A stretch of DNA of 64,000 nt from Rothia similimucilaginosa (lineage in GTDB: Bacteria > Actinomycetota > Actinomycetes > Actinomycetales > Micrococcaceae). The stretch covers positions 364,400 to 428,399 of the forward strand of contig NZ_JAOVAM010000001.1 of NCBI RefSeq assembly GCF_029850875.1, in the 5' to 3' direction. The translations under genes and the position numbers were made by a program. Shown piece after piece: positions 56,901 to 63,975 of the stretch. The notes under the pieces were generated by a model, which made no database searches, was not told the origin of the DNA, and was given only the letters and a program-made list of their open reading frames with translations. The first letter of the stretch is position 1; every line of letters starts with the position of its first letter.

Positions 56901-57611
56901 ACCATCATTGACGAGTTCGTGTCCTCCTCCGAGCAGAAGTGGGGTCAGCGTTCCTCGCTGGTTATGCTGCTTCCTCACGGCTACGAGGGTCAGGGTCCTG
57001 ACCACTCCTCGGCTCGTGTTGAGCGTTACCTGCAGCTGTGCGCTGAAAACAACATGACTGTGGCTTGCCCGTCGACCCCGGCTTCGCACTTCCACCTGCT
57101 GCGTCGTCATGCTCAGCACCGTCCGTACAAGCCGCTGGTGGTGATCAGCCCCAAGCAGCTGTTGCGTCTGAAGGCTGCTGCATCCTCGATTGAGGACTTC
57201 ACTGAGGGTTCGTTCCAGCCGGTGATTGGTGACCGTTCGGGCATCAACCCGGCTCAGGTTGAGCGTCTGGTCTTTGTTTCCGGTCGTCTCTACTACGATC
57301 TGGAGGCAGAGCGCGAGCGCCGCGGCGACACCAAGACCGCTATTGTCTCGGTGGAGCAGCTGTACCCGCTGCCCGAGCAGGAGATCAAGGAGCAGCTGGC
57401 TCTGTACTCGAACGCTACCGACATTGTGTGGGCTCAGGACGAGCCCGCTAACCAGGGTCAGTGGCCGTTCATGGCAGTGAACCTGTTGCCGTTGCTGGAC
57501 CGCCGCGTGCGTCTTGCTTCCCGTGCTGCTGCGGCTTCCCCGGCTGCTGGTACCGGTAAGCTGCACACTGCTGAGGCTGAGGCCCTGTTCAACCAGGTCT
57601 TCGAAGGCTAA
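53943..57611 (+). CDS. kgd: Multifunctional 2-oxoglutarate dehydrogenase/decarboxylase (E1-E2 fusion)
   Basis: Kgd/OdhA-type protein, 1222 residues. Order: an N-terminal E1-type helical start (NEWFVEEQYERYQKDKNLVD), an Ala/Pro linker, an E2-type acyltransferase domain without a lipoyl domain (active His in TYDHRVIQGAGSGEFL near residue 320), then the E1 dehydrogenase domain with the TPP motif GDAAFAGQGIVMETLQM and the C-terminal transketolase-like part with PGHYEGQ-type loop (HGYEGQGPDHSSARVERYL). Converts 2-oxoglutarate to succinyl-CoA or succinic semialdehyde in the TCA cycle, using the separate lipoylated E2 (35998) and Lpd (34439). GTG start preceded by AAGAGG. Control by the FHA protein GarA/OdhI is known in relatives; that protein is not in the window. 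Confidence 0.96.
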   Translation: MPNLPEHLVPEEFAGNEWFVEEQYERYQKDKNLVDHSWWPIFETIDKALGGAGTTSAAPAAAPAVPAAPVTPPAPAAPKPAAAPATPTPPAATKKAEPVEPVEDKIVPLRGPAKAVVTTMEESLTVPTATTVRAVPAKLLIENRTAINKYLASTRGGKVSFTHIIGYAVIRAVAAMPSMNVTYGVDEKGKPVAIHNAHVNFGLAIDLPRPDGSRNLVVPNLKGAEQLSFREFWDAYNDIVKRGRNGALTIEDFRGTTVSLTNPGGIGTVHSVPRLSKGQAAIIGVGALEYPAEFRGLSEKLITQQGLSKIITLTSTYDHRVIQGAGSGEFLKLVEHYLLGGDDFYDAIFRDLKVPFEPVRWARDNHVDDAQEISKVARIQQLIHAYRVHGHLTAATNPVGYKMRSHPDLKLENYGLTLWDLDRVYPTGGFGGSERLPLRTILERLHEAYSGSLSVEYMYSEDPEVRAWFQERLERGAAKPTREEQLRVLSKLVEAEAFENFLQTKYLGQKRFSLEGGESLIPLLDAVLDKAANNDLKGVAIGMAHRGRLNVLTNIAGKSYAQIFREFSGTAAPYEGGSGDVKYHLGTEGVFTSDSGKQTQVYVAANPSHLEAANTVLEGIVRAKQDVYREQGIEGHPVLPILIHGDAAFAGQGIVMETLQMAGLKAYTTGGTLHVVVNNQIGFTTLPNDGRTATHASDIARMTKAPVFHVNADDPDAVVRAARLAFEYRERFGCDVVIDLICYRRRGHNEADDPSMTQPKMYQDIDVLPSTRTLYAQDLVGRGDVSQEEADEVLNSYHSKLDAIFVETQSSAPAPAGAHVSGLELPASQQNTEVVHSGKTAISRDTLQHIADAFGKAPEGFTIHKKLKKLMDQRVEMGRSGNVNWGMGELLAFGSLLMEGTDVRMSGQDVQRGTFVQRHAVLHDHITDEEWSPLEHLSEDQGKFRIYNSFLSEYGVLGFEYGYSVERPDSLVVWEAQFGDFANGAQTIIDEFVSSSEQKWGQRSSLVMLLPHGYEGQGPDHSSARVERYLQLCAENNMTVACPSTPASHFHLLRRHAQHRPYKPLVVISPKQLLRLKAAASSIEDFTEGSFQPVIGDRSGINPAQVERLVFVSGRLYYDLEAERERRGDTKTAIVSVEQLYPLPEQEIKEQLALYSNATDIVWAQDEPANQGQWPFMAVNLLPLLDRRVRLASRAAAASPAAGTGKLHTAEAEALFNQVFEG

Positions 57612-57649
57612 GGTCTTCTGCGGCTAAGCAGCTAAGGTTTTAGCTCTTC

Positions 57650-57697
57650 AAAACCCGTCTTCCCATCAGATGTTTCTGGTGCGAAGACGGGTTTTTT
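57650..57697 (+). terminator. Terminator after kgd
   Basis: AAAACCCGTCTTC pairs with GAAGACGGGTTTT, followed by TT, with an inner ATCAGATG/TTTCTGGT stem. Confidence 0.85.
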
Positions 57698-57830
57698 AGT
57701 CTCAGATACTTACCGGAGAGGATATTAAGTTCGAAAAGAGGCTCAATAGCGCTTATCCTAGATATGAAGACTATTACTCACGTGCCTTGCCGCCTCTACG
57801 GCGGGCGCATCCTGCTGAAGAAAGAATTCC

Positions 57831-58430
57831 GTGGAGCAACGCAATATTCGAATTGTGGCAGTCGGCGATGACCTGCTCGCCGGTGTTGGCGACCCCCGTA
57901 CCCTCGGCTGGTTTGGCCGTGTTATGGCGCGCACCCCGCAGACCACTGCATCCATTGCGGCATATAACCTTGCCGCGCCCAATGAAGGTAGCGAGCAGCT
58001 GAATGCACGCTGGTTTGAGGAGGCGCGCCGCCGCTTCGTTCCCGGTGCTGATAACCGCCTCATTATTGCTCCGTCGACCTTTGACATTGATTTGGGTCTG
58101 ACCAGCGCTCGTTCGCGTTTGAACCTGGCAAACATTGTGGACATGGCGTCGCAGAACAACATTAAGGTTCTGGTTGTTGGTCCGCCGCCGACCCTGGACG
58201 CTGAGCGTAACCGCCGTATCGCTGACCTGTCGGCGGCATACGCGGATGTGGTGACCCGCCGTAACCACGTGTACGTGGATACGTTCAACCCGCTGCTTCA
58301 CCATGAGCAGTGGCGCAACGATCTTGCTGCAAATGATGGTCGCCCGGGTCAGTCCGGTTACGGTCTGATGGCGTGGCTGGTTCTGCACCGCGGTTGGTAC
58401 AACTGGCTGAACATTCCTGAGCACGGCTAA
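57831..58430 (+). CDS. SGNH/GDSL hydrolase
   Basis: 199 residues from a GTG. The nucleophile block reads IVAVGDDLLAGVGDPRTLGWFGR, so the usual GDS Ser is Asp (GDD): a feature that makes catalytic activity uncertain. Other blocks: GSEQLNARW (block II), VVGPPPTLD (block III) and PGQSGYGLMAWLV (block V, with the typical catalytic D/H pair changed). There is no signal peptide. It follows kgd after a terminator, so it is probably transcribed alone. Confidence 0.75.
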   Translation: MEQRNIRIVAVGDDLLAGVGDPRTLGWFGRVMARTPQTTASIAAYNLAAPNEGSEQLNARWFEEARRRFVPGADNRLIIAPSTFDIDLGLTSARSRLNLANIVDMASQNNIKVLVVGPPPTLDAERNRRIADLSAAYADVVTRRNHVYVDTFNPLLHHEQWRNDLAANDGRPGQSGYGLMAWLVLHRGWYNWLNIPEHG

Positions 58431-58660
58431 GAGCCTGCTCCCCCGGCTGGGACTGCGAGTTGATGCGAAGAAAGTTCGTGTTTTTTAGCTCATATCCCGG
58501 TTCCAAGATGCAATCATGCCGTTTCTATGAAAAAATAGACGGCGTTGCCCTTATAGCGTGGGCCACCGGTTTTCGGTGGCCGCCTCTGCTAGGGCAGGTA
58601 ATAGGGAGCGCGCACCGCGAAGGTGGGGCGTGCATCCATGAACACTATAAGGAGGCTCTG
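58431..58660. other. Leader region of bL37
   Basis: Contains a perfect stem GGCCACCG/CGGTGGCC around GTTTT at 58561-58581, upstream of the bL37 gene. No gene is seen in the rest. Confidence 0.5.
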
Positions 58661-58735
58661 ATGAGCAAGCGCGGTCGTAAGCGCAAGGACCGTCGTAAGG
58701 GCGGCGCAAACCACGGTAAGCGCCCCAACGCATAA
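58661..58735 (+). CDS. Ribosomal protein bL37
   Basis: 24 residues, MSKRGRKRKDRRKGGANHGK followed by RPNA: an extremely basic peptide matching the actinobacterial large-subunit protein bL37 first seen in mycobacterial ribosome structures (family C-terminus ANHGKRPNA). AAGGAGG lies 6 nt before the ATG. The gene is below the usual ORF length limit and lies between the SGNH hydrolase gene and sigH, with its own terminator. Confidence 0.9.
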   Translation: MSKRGRKRKDRRKGGANHGKRPNA

Positions 58736-58754
58736 GGTATCTTGTATACACTTT

Positions 58755-58795
58755 AAAACCCCGGCGTTTCGGATATTATTCGGACCCGGGGTTTT
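58755..58795 (+). terminator. Terminator after bL37
   Basis: AAAACCCCGG pairs with CCGGGGTTTT around a 20-nt AT-rich loop. Confidence 0.85.
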
Positions 58796-58827
58796 GCTTT
58801 ACCCGTAGATGTTTGTGGGCGTTCTGC

Positions 58828-58852
58828 GGAATAAAGAGAAGAATTCTACGTT
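58828..58852 (+). promoter_or_regulatory. SigH/SigR-type promoter of sigH
   Basis: GGAAT (58828-58832), 17-nt spacer, GTTAT (58850-58854), 39 nt before the sigH ATG. It fits the recognition sequence of the sigma factor that this gene encodes, so autoregulation is likely. Confidence 0.65.
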
Positions 58853-58892
58853 ATGGATGTGAACGCCTGGCGCGTTCCTGTAGAGGAGAAAC

Positions 58893-59597
58893 ATGGCTGA
58901 AACCAACACCGCGGCGGATACCCGCGAGCTGCGCGAACGCTTTACCGCGGATGCTATGCAGTATGTGGATCAGCTCTACGCTGCCGCCCTGCGGATGAGC
59001 CGCAACTCTGCCGATGCTGAAGACTTGGTGCAGGAAACCTATATGAAGGCTTTTGCCTCGTACCACCAGTTCACCGAGGGTACGAACCTGAAGGCGTGGC
59101 TGTACCGCATCCTGACGAATACGTACATCAATCTGTACCGTAAGCGTAAACGTGAGCCACAGCAGTCTCAAGGTGAGACGGTGGAGGATTGGCAGCTAGC
59201 TCAGGCCGGCGAGCATGATGCGGTAGGTCTGCGTTCTGCTGAGGCGGAGGCGCTGAGCGCCCTGCCGAATACCGAGGTTCGTGAGGCTCTGAACGAGCTG
59301 TCTGAGGATTTCCGCATGGTGGTGTACTACTCCGATGTGGAGGGTTTCGCGTACAAGGATATTGCGGAGATTCTGGATATCCCCATGGGCACGGTGATGT
59401 CTCGTCTGCATCGTGGCCGCCGGATTTTGCGTGAAAAGCTACTCGATTATGCGCGAGAGAATGGTCTGCGCCCTTCGACTATCGCAAAGGTAGCAGCGAA
59501 GACACATGCTAAGGCGCAGCCGGCTAAGGCTACCACAGCCAAGGGCGTAAAGTCTCCGCCGGCGAGCTCTCGTTCCGAGGTGCCTGCGGATTCTTAA
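58893..59597 (+). CDS. sigH: ECF sigma factor of the SigH/SigR (thiol-stress) group
   Basis: Alternative sigma factor that turns on thioredoxin, mycothiol and chaperone genes upon thiol oxidation. ATG follows AGGAG. Of 234 residues, region 2 is at about 20-90 ([45 protein letters not shown]) and region 4 at about 130-185 ([44 protein letters not shown]). The remaining 45 residues are a Lys/Ala/Thr-rich tail not found in most homologues. rsrA lies 89 bp downstream, the standard sigma/anti-sigma pair. Confidence 0.93.
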   Translation: MAETNTAADTRELRERFTADAMQYVDQLYAAALRMSRNSADAEDLVQETYMKAFASYHQFTEGTNLKAWLYRILTNTYINLYRKRKREPQQSQGETVEDWQLAQAGEHDAVGLRSAEAEALSALPNTEVREALNELSEDFRMVVYYSDVEGFAYKDIAEILDIPMGTVMSRLHRGRRILREKLLDYARENGLRPSTIAKVAAKTHAKAQPAKATTAKGVKSPPASSRSEVPADS

Positions 59598-59686
59598 CTC
59601 CGTTCTTCTACCGGTGAGATAGCCCCATGAGGTTATGGCTAGACTTCCCCTAACGCTTTATACCTTCCGTGTGAAAGGAACCCCCG

Positions 59687-60010
59687 ATGTCAAGCACAGA
59701 CAAGAATTTTTCCGTCCCCCAAACCCCTGCAGCTTCCGTAGCTTCTGAGCCGCTAGAGGATTGCGGAGGCCAGCCCTGCTCATCGACCCTCAAGCGCCTC
59801 TACGAATTCCTCGATAGGGAGCTGAGCCCCGAGCAGCTACACACAATTCAGGCGCATCTGAATGCCTGCCCCGAGTGCGCGGATGTAAAGGACTTTGAGC
59901 TGATGGTGCGTGAGAAGATGCGTTCTTCGTGCGCTCAGCAGGCGCCCGAGCAGTTGAAGGTGAGACTGTTGCAGGATGTGCAGAATTTCTGCGCCAAAGC
60001 GAACCTCTAA
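59687..60010 (+). CDS. rsrA: Zinc-containing anti-sigma factor (RsrA/RshA type)
   Basis: Redox-sensing anti-sigma factor; disulphide formation releases SigH. 107 residues. The zinc/redox motif H57-x3-C61-x2-C64 (QAHLNACPECADV) is exact, with further cysteines at 26 and 31 (EDCGGQPCSSTLKRLYEFLDRE), the latter typical of the first conserved Cys region. ATG follows GTGAAAGGA. The pair with sigH makes the assignment firm. Confidence 0.92.
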   Translation: MSSTDKNFSVPQTPAASVASEPLEDCGGQPCSSTLKRLYEFLDRELSPEQLHTIQAHLNACPECADVKDFELMVREKMRSSCAQQAPEQLKVRLLQDVQNFCAKANL

Positions 60011-60057
60011 ACTGCCCCAAGTTGTTGTCCCGCTGAGGTACAGAAATCGAATGATGA

Positions 60058-60095
60058 GTAAAGGTGGTGCACCAATGACGGTGCGCCGCCTTTAC
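60058..60095 (+). terminator. Terminator after rsrA
   Basis: GTAAAGGTGGTGCACC pairs with GGTGCGCCGCCTTTAC with one mismatch; the T-run is short. Confidence 0.6.
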
Positions 60096-60272
60096 GCGTA
60101 TTGGTTAGTTCACGCTGTATAGCTCGTGTTACCTGGTTCGTTCGGGCCGCATATCTCAGCGCTGGAGCCCTCAGCGGCTCGCAAACCCTCAACCGGTAGA
60201 ATAGTGGTAGACGTCAACGGGCACAGCGTCTCTGAGTCTGCGCCCCCCATGATTTGAACCAGAAGAGGATGT

Positions 60273-61757
60273 ATGAGCGACGCAGCAGTGCAACTTTCCC
60301 CCGGCGATTGGCCCGCTCCCCTGGTGCCCGCCTCCAGCGAAACCGCTGGCAAGAACGCGCTGGTGCATATTCCGGGTTCTAAGTCGCTCACGAACCGTTA
60401 TCTGCTGCTTGCTGCTTTGGCCGATTCCCCTTCGTATTTTCGTGCGCCTCTACATTCGCGCGATTCGGCGCTGATGATTGAGGCGCTGCGTCAGCTAGGG
60501 GCGGGTATTGAGCTGGTGCCGACCGATTCGCCGTTTGGTCCGGATATCAAGGTCACTCCCCTCAACTTTGCGCAGGCAGATTCCATACAGCCGCAGGCGG
60601 TGTCGATTGAGTGCGGTCTTGCCGGTACCGTGATGCGTTTTGTACCCGCTCTGGCGGCACTGCTGCCGGGTGAGTTTGCTTTTGACGGTGACCTGCATGC
60701 CCGTCAGCGTCCGATGGGTCCTGTCCTAGAGGGTCTGCGTCAGCTGGGTGTGCAGGTGGATTATGAGCAGGGCGAGAACGCTCTGCCCTTCGTGCTACGC
60801 TCCCCCGGTCTGGCGAGCGCGGAGGGTGTCTCTGAGGCGCCCGTTGTTCGTATTGATGCTTCGACCTCGTCTCAGTTCGTTTCGGCTCTGCTGTTGATGG
60901 CCCCTCGCCTGCCGCAGGGCATGGTGCTGGTGCACGAGGGCTCTTCGGTGCCGTCCATCCCGCACATTCAGATGACCGTGGAGGCACTGCGTCAGATGGG
61001 CATCGAGGTTCAGGAGCACTACCCGAGCCAAGGCAACGAAGCAGAAGGTGGCGAGTACCGTTGGACGGTTCACCCCGGTTCTTTCCCCGGCTTTGAGATG
61101 ACCATTGAGCCGGACCTGTCGAATGCCGGTCCGTTCCTTGCCGCTGCCGTGGTTACCGGCGAGTCGGTAACTATTCCCCACTGGCCGGAACCCGCGGCTG
61201 ATTCTTCGGCGGGCACGACCCAGGTGGGCGATATGTGGCGTGAGCTTCTGCCCGCACTGGGTGCACAGGTTCGCTACTCTGAGGGCCGTCTGACCGTAAC
61301 CGGTCCGGTGCAGCTTCCCGAGGGTGATTTCTCCTTTGACCTGTCTGCCGGTGGTGAGTTGGCGCCGACTATGGCGGCTGCCTGTGCTTTCGTGAAGGGT
61401 CGCGTGGAGCTGACCGGTATTGCGCATCTGCGCGGTCATGAGACGGACCGCCTTGCCGCGCTCGCCGCTGAGATTAACCGTCTGGGAGGCAGCGCCCACG
61501 ACACCGCCGATTCGCTGGTGATTAAGGCGCCCATCCCCGCTACCGTTGAGGCTGCACAGGTTCTGGCTCGCACCTACGACGATCACCGTATGGCGACCTT
61601 CGCAGCGATTATTGGTCTGCGCCGCCCCAACGTGGTGGTGCAGAATGTGGCCACCGTGGCTAAGACCATGCCCCAATTTACCGCAATGTGGGAGGATATG
61701 CTGGTGCAATGGCAGACCGGCGCTTCCACCGTTACCGCCGACCAGGAGGTCTTCTAA
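60273..61757 (+). CDS. aroA: 3-phosphoshikimate 1-carboxyvinyltransferase (EPSP synthase)
   Basis: Sixth shikimate-pathway enzyme: shikimate 3-phosphate plus PEP to EPSP. 494 residues, a little longer than the usual 430 because of a loop region near 255-265 and 300-310. Substrate-binding motifs: PGSKSLTNRYLLLAALAD (residues 31-48), GLAGTVMRFVPALAAL, and RGHETDRLAALAAEI with TYDDHRMATFAAIIGL near the end. ATG follows AGAGGA. rsgA begins directly after the stop, so they are one operon. Confidence 0.97.
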   Translation: MSDAAVQLSPGDWPAPLVPASSETAGKNALVHIPGSKSLTNRYLLLAALADSPSYFRAPLHSRDSALMIEALRQLGAGIELVPTDSPFGPDIKVTPLNFAQADSIQPQAVSIECGLAGTVMRFVPALAALLPGEFAFDGDLHARQRPMGPVLEGLRQLGVQVDYEQGENALPFVLRSPGLASAEGVSEAPVVRIDASTSSQFVSALLLMAPRLPQGMVLVHEGSSVPSIPHIQMTVEALRQMGIEVQEHYPSQGNEAEGGEYRWTVHPGSFPGFEMTIEPDLSNAGPFLAAAVVTGESVTIPHWPEPAADSSAGTTQVGDMWRELLPALGAQVRYSEGRLTVTGPVQLPEGDFSFDLSAGGELAPTMAAACAFVKGRVELTGIAHLRGHETDRLAALAAEINRLGGSAHDTADSLVIKAPIPATVEAAQVLARTYDDHRMATFAAIIGLRRPNVVVQNVATVAKTMPQFTAMWEDMLVQWQTGASTVTADQEVF

Positions 61758-62885
61758 ATGGGTTCTTCCCGCATGAACGTGCGCGATTTCTCCGAATGGG
61801 ATGAATCGGATGTGCGCGTGCGCCCGAACAAGAAGGGCTCCCGCCCCCGCACGAAGGACCGCCCGACCTTCAAAGAAGCGATTCGTGGCAGGGTCATTAC
61901 GGTGGACCGCGGCCGCTGGTCGGTCGTCGTGGATGAGGGTACCGAGAAGGAGCGTACCCTCATTGCGGCGCGCGCTAAGGAGCTGCGCCGCACCGCGATT
62001 GTGACCGGTGACTTTGTGGACCTGGTGGGGGACACCTCCGGTGCGAAGGATACCCTGGCGCGCATTGTGCGTCTGGGCGAGCGCACCTCGATTCTGCGCC
62101 GTAGCGCCGATGACACCGACCCGTCGGAGCGCGTGGTCGTGGCGAATGCTCAGCAGCTGGTGATTGTGGTTGCTGCGGCGAACCCGGAGCCGCGCACCGG
62201 CTTCATTGACCGTGCCGTGGTGGCGGCGTTTGATGCCGGGATTGAGCCGATCCTGTGCATTACGAAGACCGACGTGCGGTACCCGCAGAACCTGCTGGAT
62301 TACTATGCGGCGAGCGGTTTGAAGATTGTGCTGTCTTCGTCTTCGGATGGTTTGGCGCCGAGTCAGGAGGGCGCTGCCGGTTTGGAGTCGGCGCCGGTTC
62401 AGGAGCTTCTGCAGGAGCTGCTGGGTCAGGTGTCGGTGCTTCTGGGCCATTCGGGTGTGGGTAAGTCGACCCTGGTGAATGCGCTGACCGGCTCTGAGCG
62501 TGCAACCGGCCATGTGAACGCGGTGACGGGCCGTGGCCGCCACACTTCCTCGTCGGCGTTGGCGTTGCGTCCGGTGAATGCGAATGGGGATCCGATGGAG
62601 CCGGGCACCTGGATTATTGATACTCCGGGTATTCGTTCTTTCGGTCTGGCGCATGTGCCGCCGGAGACCGTGGTGGAGGCGTTCGTGGATCTGGCGCCGG
62701 GTGCGGCGAATTGCCCGAAGGCGTGTACTCACGCGGCACAAGCTCCCGAGTGCGGCCTGGAGGCGTACGTTGCTGCCGGTCATGCCGGTCAGAGCGGTCC
62801 CGCCCGCCTGGAGTCCTTGCGTAAGCTGCTGCTGTTGACTCCTGAAGAGGGCGATTCGGAGAAGGAACTGGGCGCTCTCGTCTAG
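61758..62885 (+). CDS. rsgA: Ribosome small-subunit-dependent GTPase A
   Basis: Late 30S assembly factor with a circularly permuted GTPase. 375 residues. Order: N-terminal OB fold (VDRGRWSVVVDEGTEKE), G4 TKTD before G1 (GHSGVGKSTLVNAL) and G3 (DTPGIRSF), as the permuted domain requires, then a C-terminal zinc part (NCPKACTHAAQAPECGL). ATG directly at the aroA stop with AGGAGG inside the aroA end. The HisN-like gene follows after 80 bp. Confidence 0.96.
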   Translation: MGSSRMNVRDFSEWDESDVRVRPNKKGSRPRTKDRPTFKEAIRGRVITVDRGRWSVVVDEGTEKERTLIAARAKELRRTAIVTGDFVDLVGDTSGAKDTLARIVRLGERTSILRRSADDTDPSERVVVANAQQLVIVVAAANPEPRTGFIDRAVVAAFDAGIEPILCITKTDVRYPQNLLDYYAASGLKIVLSSSSDGLAPSQEGAAGLESAPVQELLQELLGQVSVLLGHSGVGKSTLVNALTGSERATGHVNAVTGRGRHTSSSALALRPVNANGDPMEPGTWIIDTPGIRSFGLAHVPPETVVEAFVDLAPGAANCPKACTHAAQAPECGLEAYVAAGHAGQSGPARLESLRKLLLLTPEEGDSEKELGALV

Positions 62886-62965
62886 GTTCTCTGCCCTGCA
62901 TTACACACAGCACTGCACACACATTTTTGCTGACTACCTCACCGATACTGAAGAAGAGCATTACT

Positions 62966-63907
62966 ATGAGCCGTCCCCAGCAGTACACCGACGATTTGCG
63001 TCTTGCGCATATTCTTGCCGATAGCGTCGATCGTGTGAGCGCCATGCGTTTTCGTGACCGCCCGGTCTTCTCCCCCGCATCCGAGGTGGTAGAGTCCGCC
63101 GAGGCGGCACCCGCTGCGGCACCGGTGGCGCCGTGGCAGCAGGCTACTCAGCAGCCCGCGGAGCCGCCGGCACCGGTGCAGGAGCCTGCCGATTACGCCT
63201 GGGGTGTAGCTCAGGAGGTTGAGGAGCTTCTGCGCGCGCAGCTGTCGCGTGTGCGTACTCGTGACGGTATTGCCGGTGAGCATGCCGGCTATAACGGTCA
63301 GGCGGCGCGCCAGTGGGTGATTGCGCCGATTGCTGAGCCGGATAATTTTCGCCGCGGCGTGCCGGTGTGGGCGACTCTGATTGCTTTGCTGGATCAAGGT
63401 GAGCCGGTGGTGGGTGTGGTGTCTGCACCCGCGCTGGGTCGCCGCTGGTGGGCTGCTCGCGGTTCGGGCGCGTACACGGGTAAGTCCTTGGCGCAGGCGA
63501 CTCGTCTTGAGGTGTCTTCGCTGATTCAGCTGGATCAGCTGTCTGCCGCGTACACCGACCTCTCCTCCTGGAAGGCGGCCTCTGAAGGCGCTGTGGACCG
63601 CTCAGACGAACTCGTACAGCTTCTGGGCTGTGTGGGTCGTTCCCGCGCGTACGGTTCGTTCTGGGCGGCGTGTATGCTCGCTGAGGGTGCCGTGGACACC
63701 GTCGTGGACGCATCCCTGTCTTTCTACGAGGTGGCGGCGCTACTGCCGCTGATTCGTGAGGCTGGTGGCGTTGCCTCCACCCTGGAGGGCGATTTGCCCG
63801 AGCATGCGGGCGTTTCTGCCGCCGGTGTGCGCCCGGTGTCCCTGGTGGCAAGTAATACGGCGGCGGTCCAGCAGCAGGTGCTGGAGGCGCTCGCACCCCG
63901 ACCCTAG
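62966..63907 (+). CDS. Inositol monophosphatase/histidinol-phosphatase homologue lacking metal ligands
   Basis: By position (aroA-rsgA-hisN order in Micrococcaceae) and length (313 residues) this is the HisN-type phosphatase: DDLRLAHILADSVDRVSA at the start, RRGVPVWATLIALLDQGEPVVGVVSAP in the core, SFYEVAALLPLIREAGG near the end. But the IMPase metal motif DPIDGT reads APIAEP (WVIAPIAEPDNF), both aspartates gone. The usual KPDLTPVTDAD part is replaced by an Ala/Pro/Gln-rich segment (about residues 35-72), and the EE(F/S) motif reads GEHAG. The last motif has Glu for Asp. It is therefore probably inactive as a phosphatase. ATG at 62966 with AAGAAGAG; an earlier start at 62927 is less supported. 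Confidence 0.88.
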   Translation: MSRPQQYTDDLRLAHILADSVDRVSAMRFRDRPVFSPASEVVESAEAAPAAAPVAPWQQATQQPAEPPAPVQEPADYAWGVAQEVEELLRAQLSRVRTRDGIAGEHAGYNGQAARQWVIAPIAEPDNFRRGVPVWATLIALLDQGEPVVGVVSAPALGRRWWAARGSGAYTGKSLAQATRLEVSSLIQLDQLSAAYTDLSSWKAASEGAVDRSDELVQLLGCVGRSRAYGSFWAACMLAEGAVDTVVDASLSFYEVAALLPLIREAGGVASTLEGDLPEHAGVSAAGVRPVSLVASNTAAVQQQVLEALAPRP

Positions 63908-63952
63908 TCTGCACTCCCCTCCCCGGTAGTGGTGACAATATAGCGAGGCGGC

Positions 63953-63975
63953 GGCTTTCCGGTAAGTGGAAAGCC
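63953..63975 (+). terminator. Hairpin after the HisN-like gene
   Basis: GGCTTTCC at 63953-63960 pairs with GGAAAGCC at 63968-63975; the T-run is weak. The remaining bases to 64000 show no gene. Confidence 0.5.

Noticed and set aside
60795..62783. 662-codon open frame on the minus strand across aroA-rsgA
   Set aside because: It is antisense to two well-identified genes, and its translation is Arg/His/Gln-rich low-complexity sequence caused by codon bias of the genes on the plus strand.
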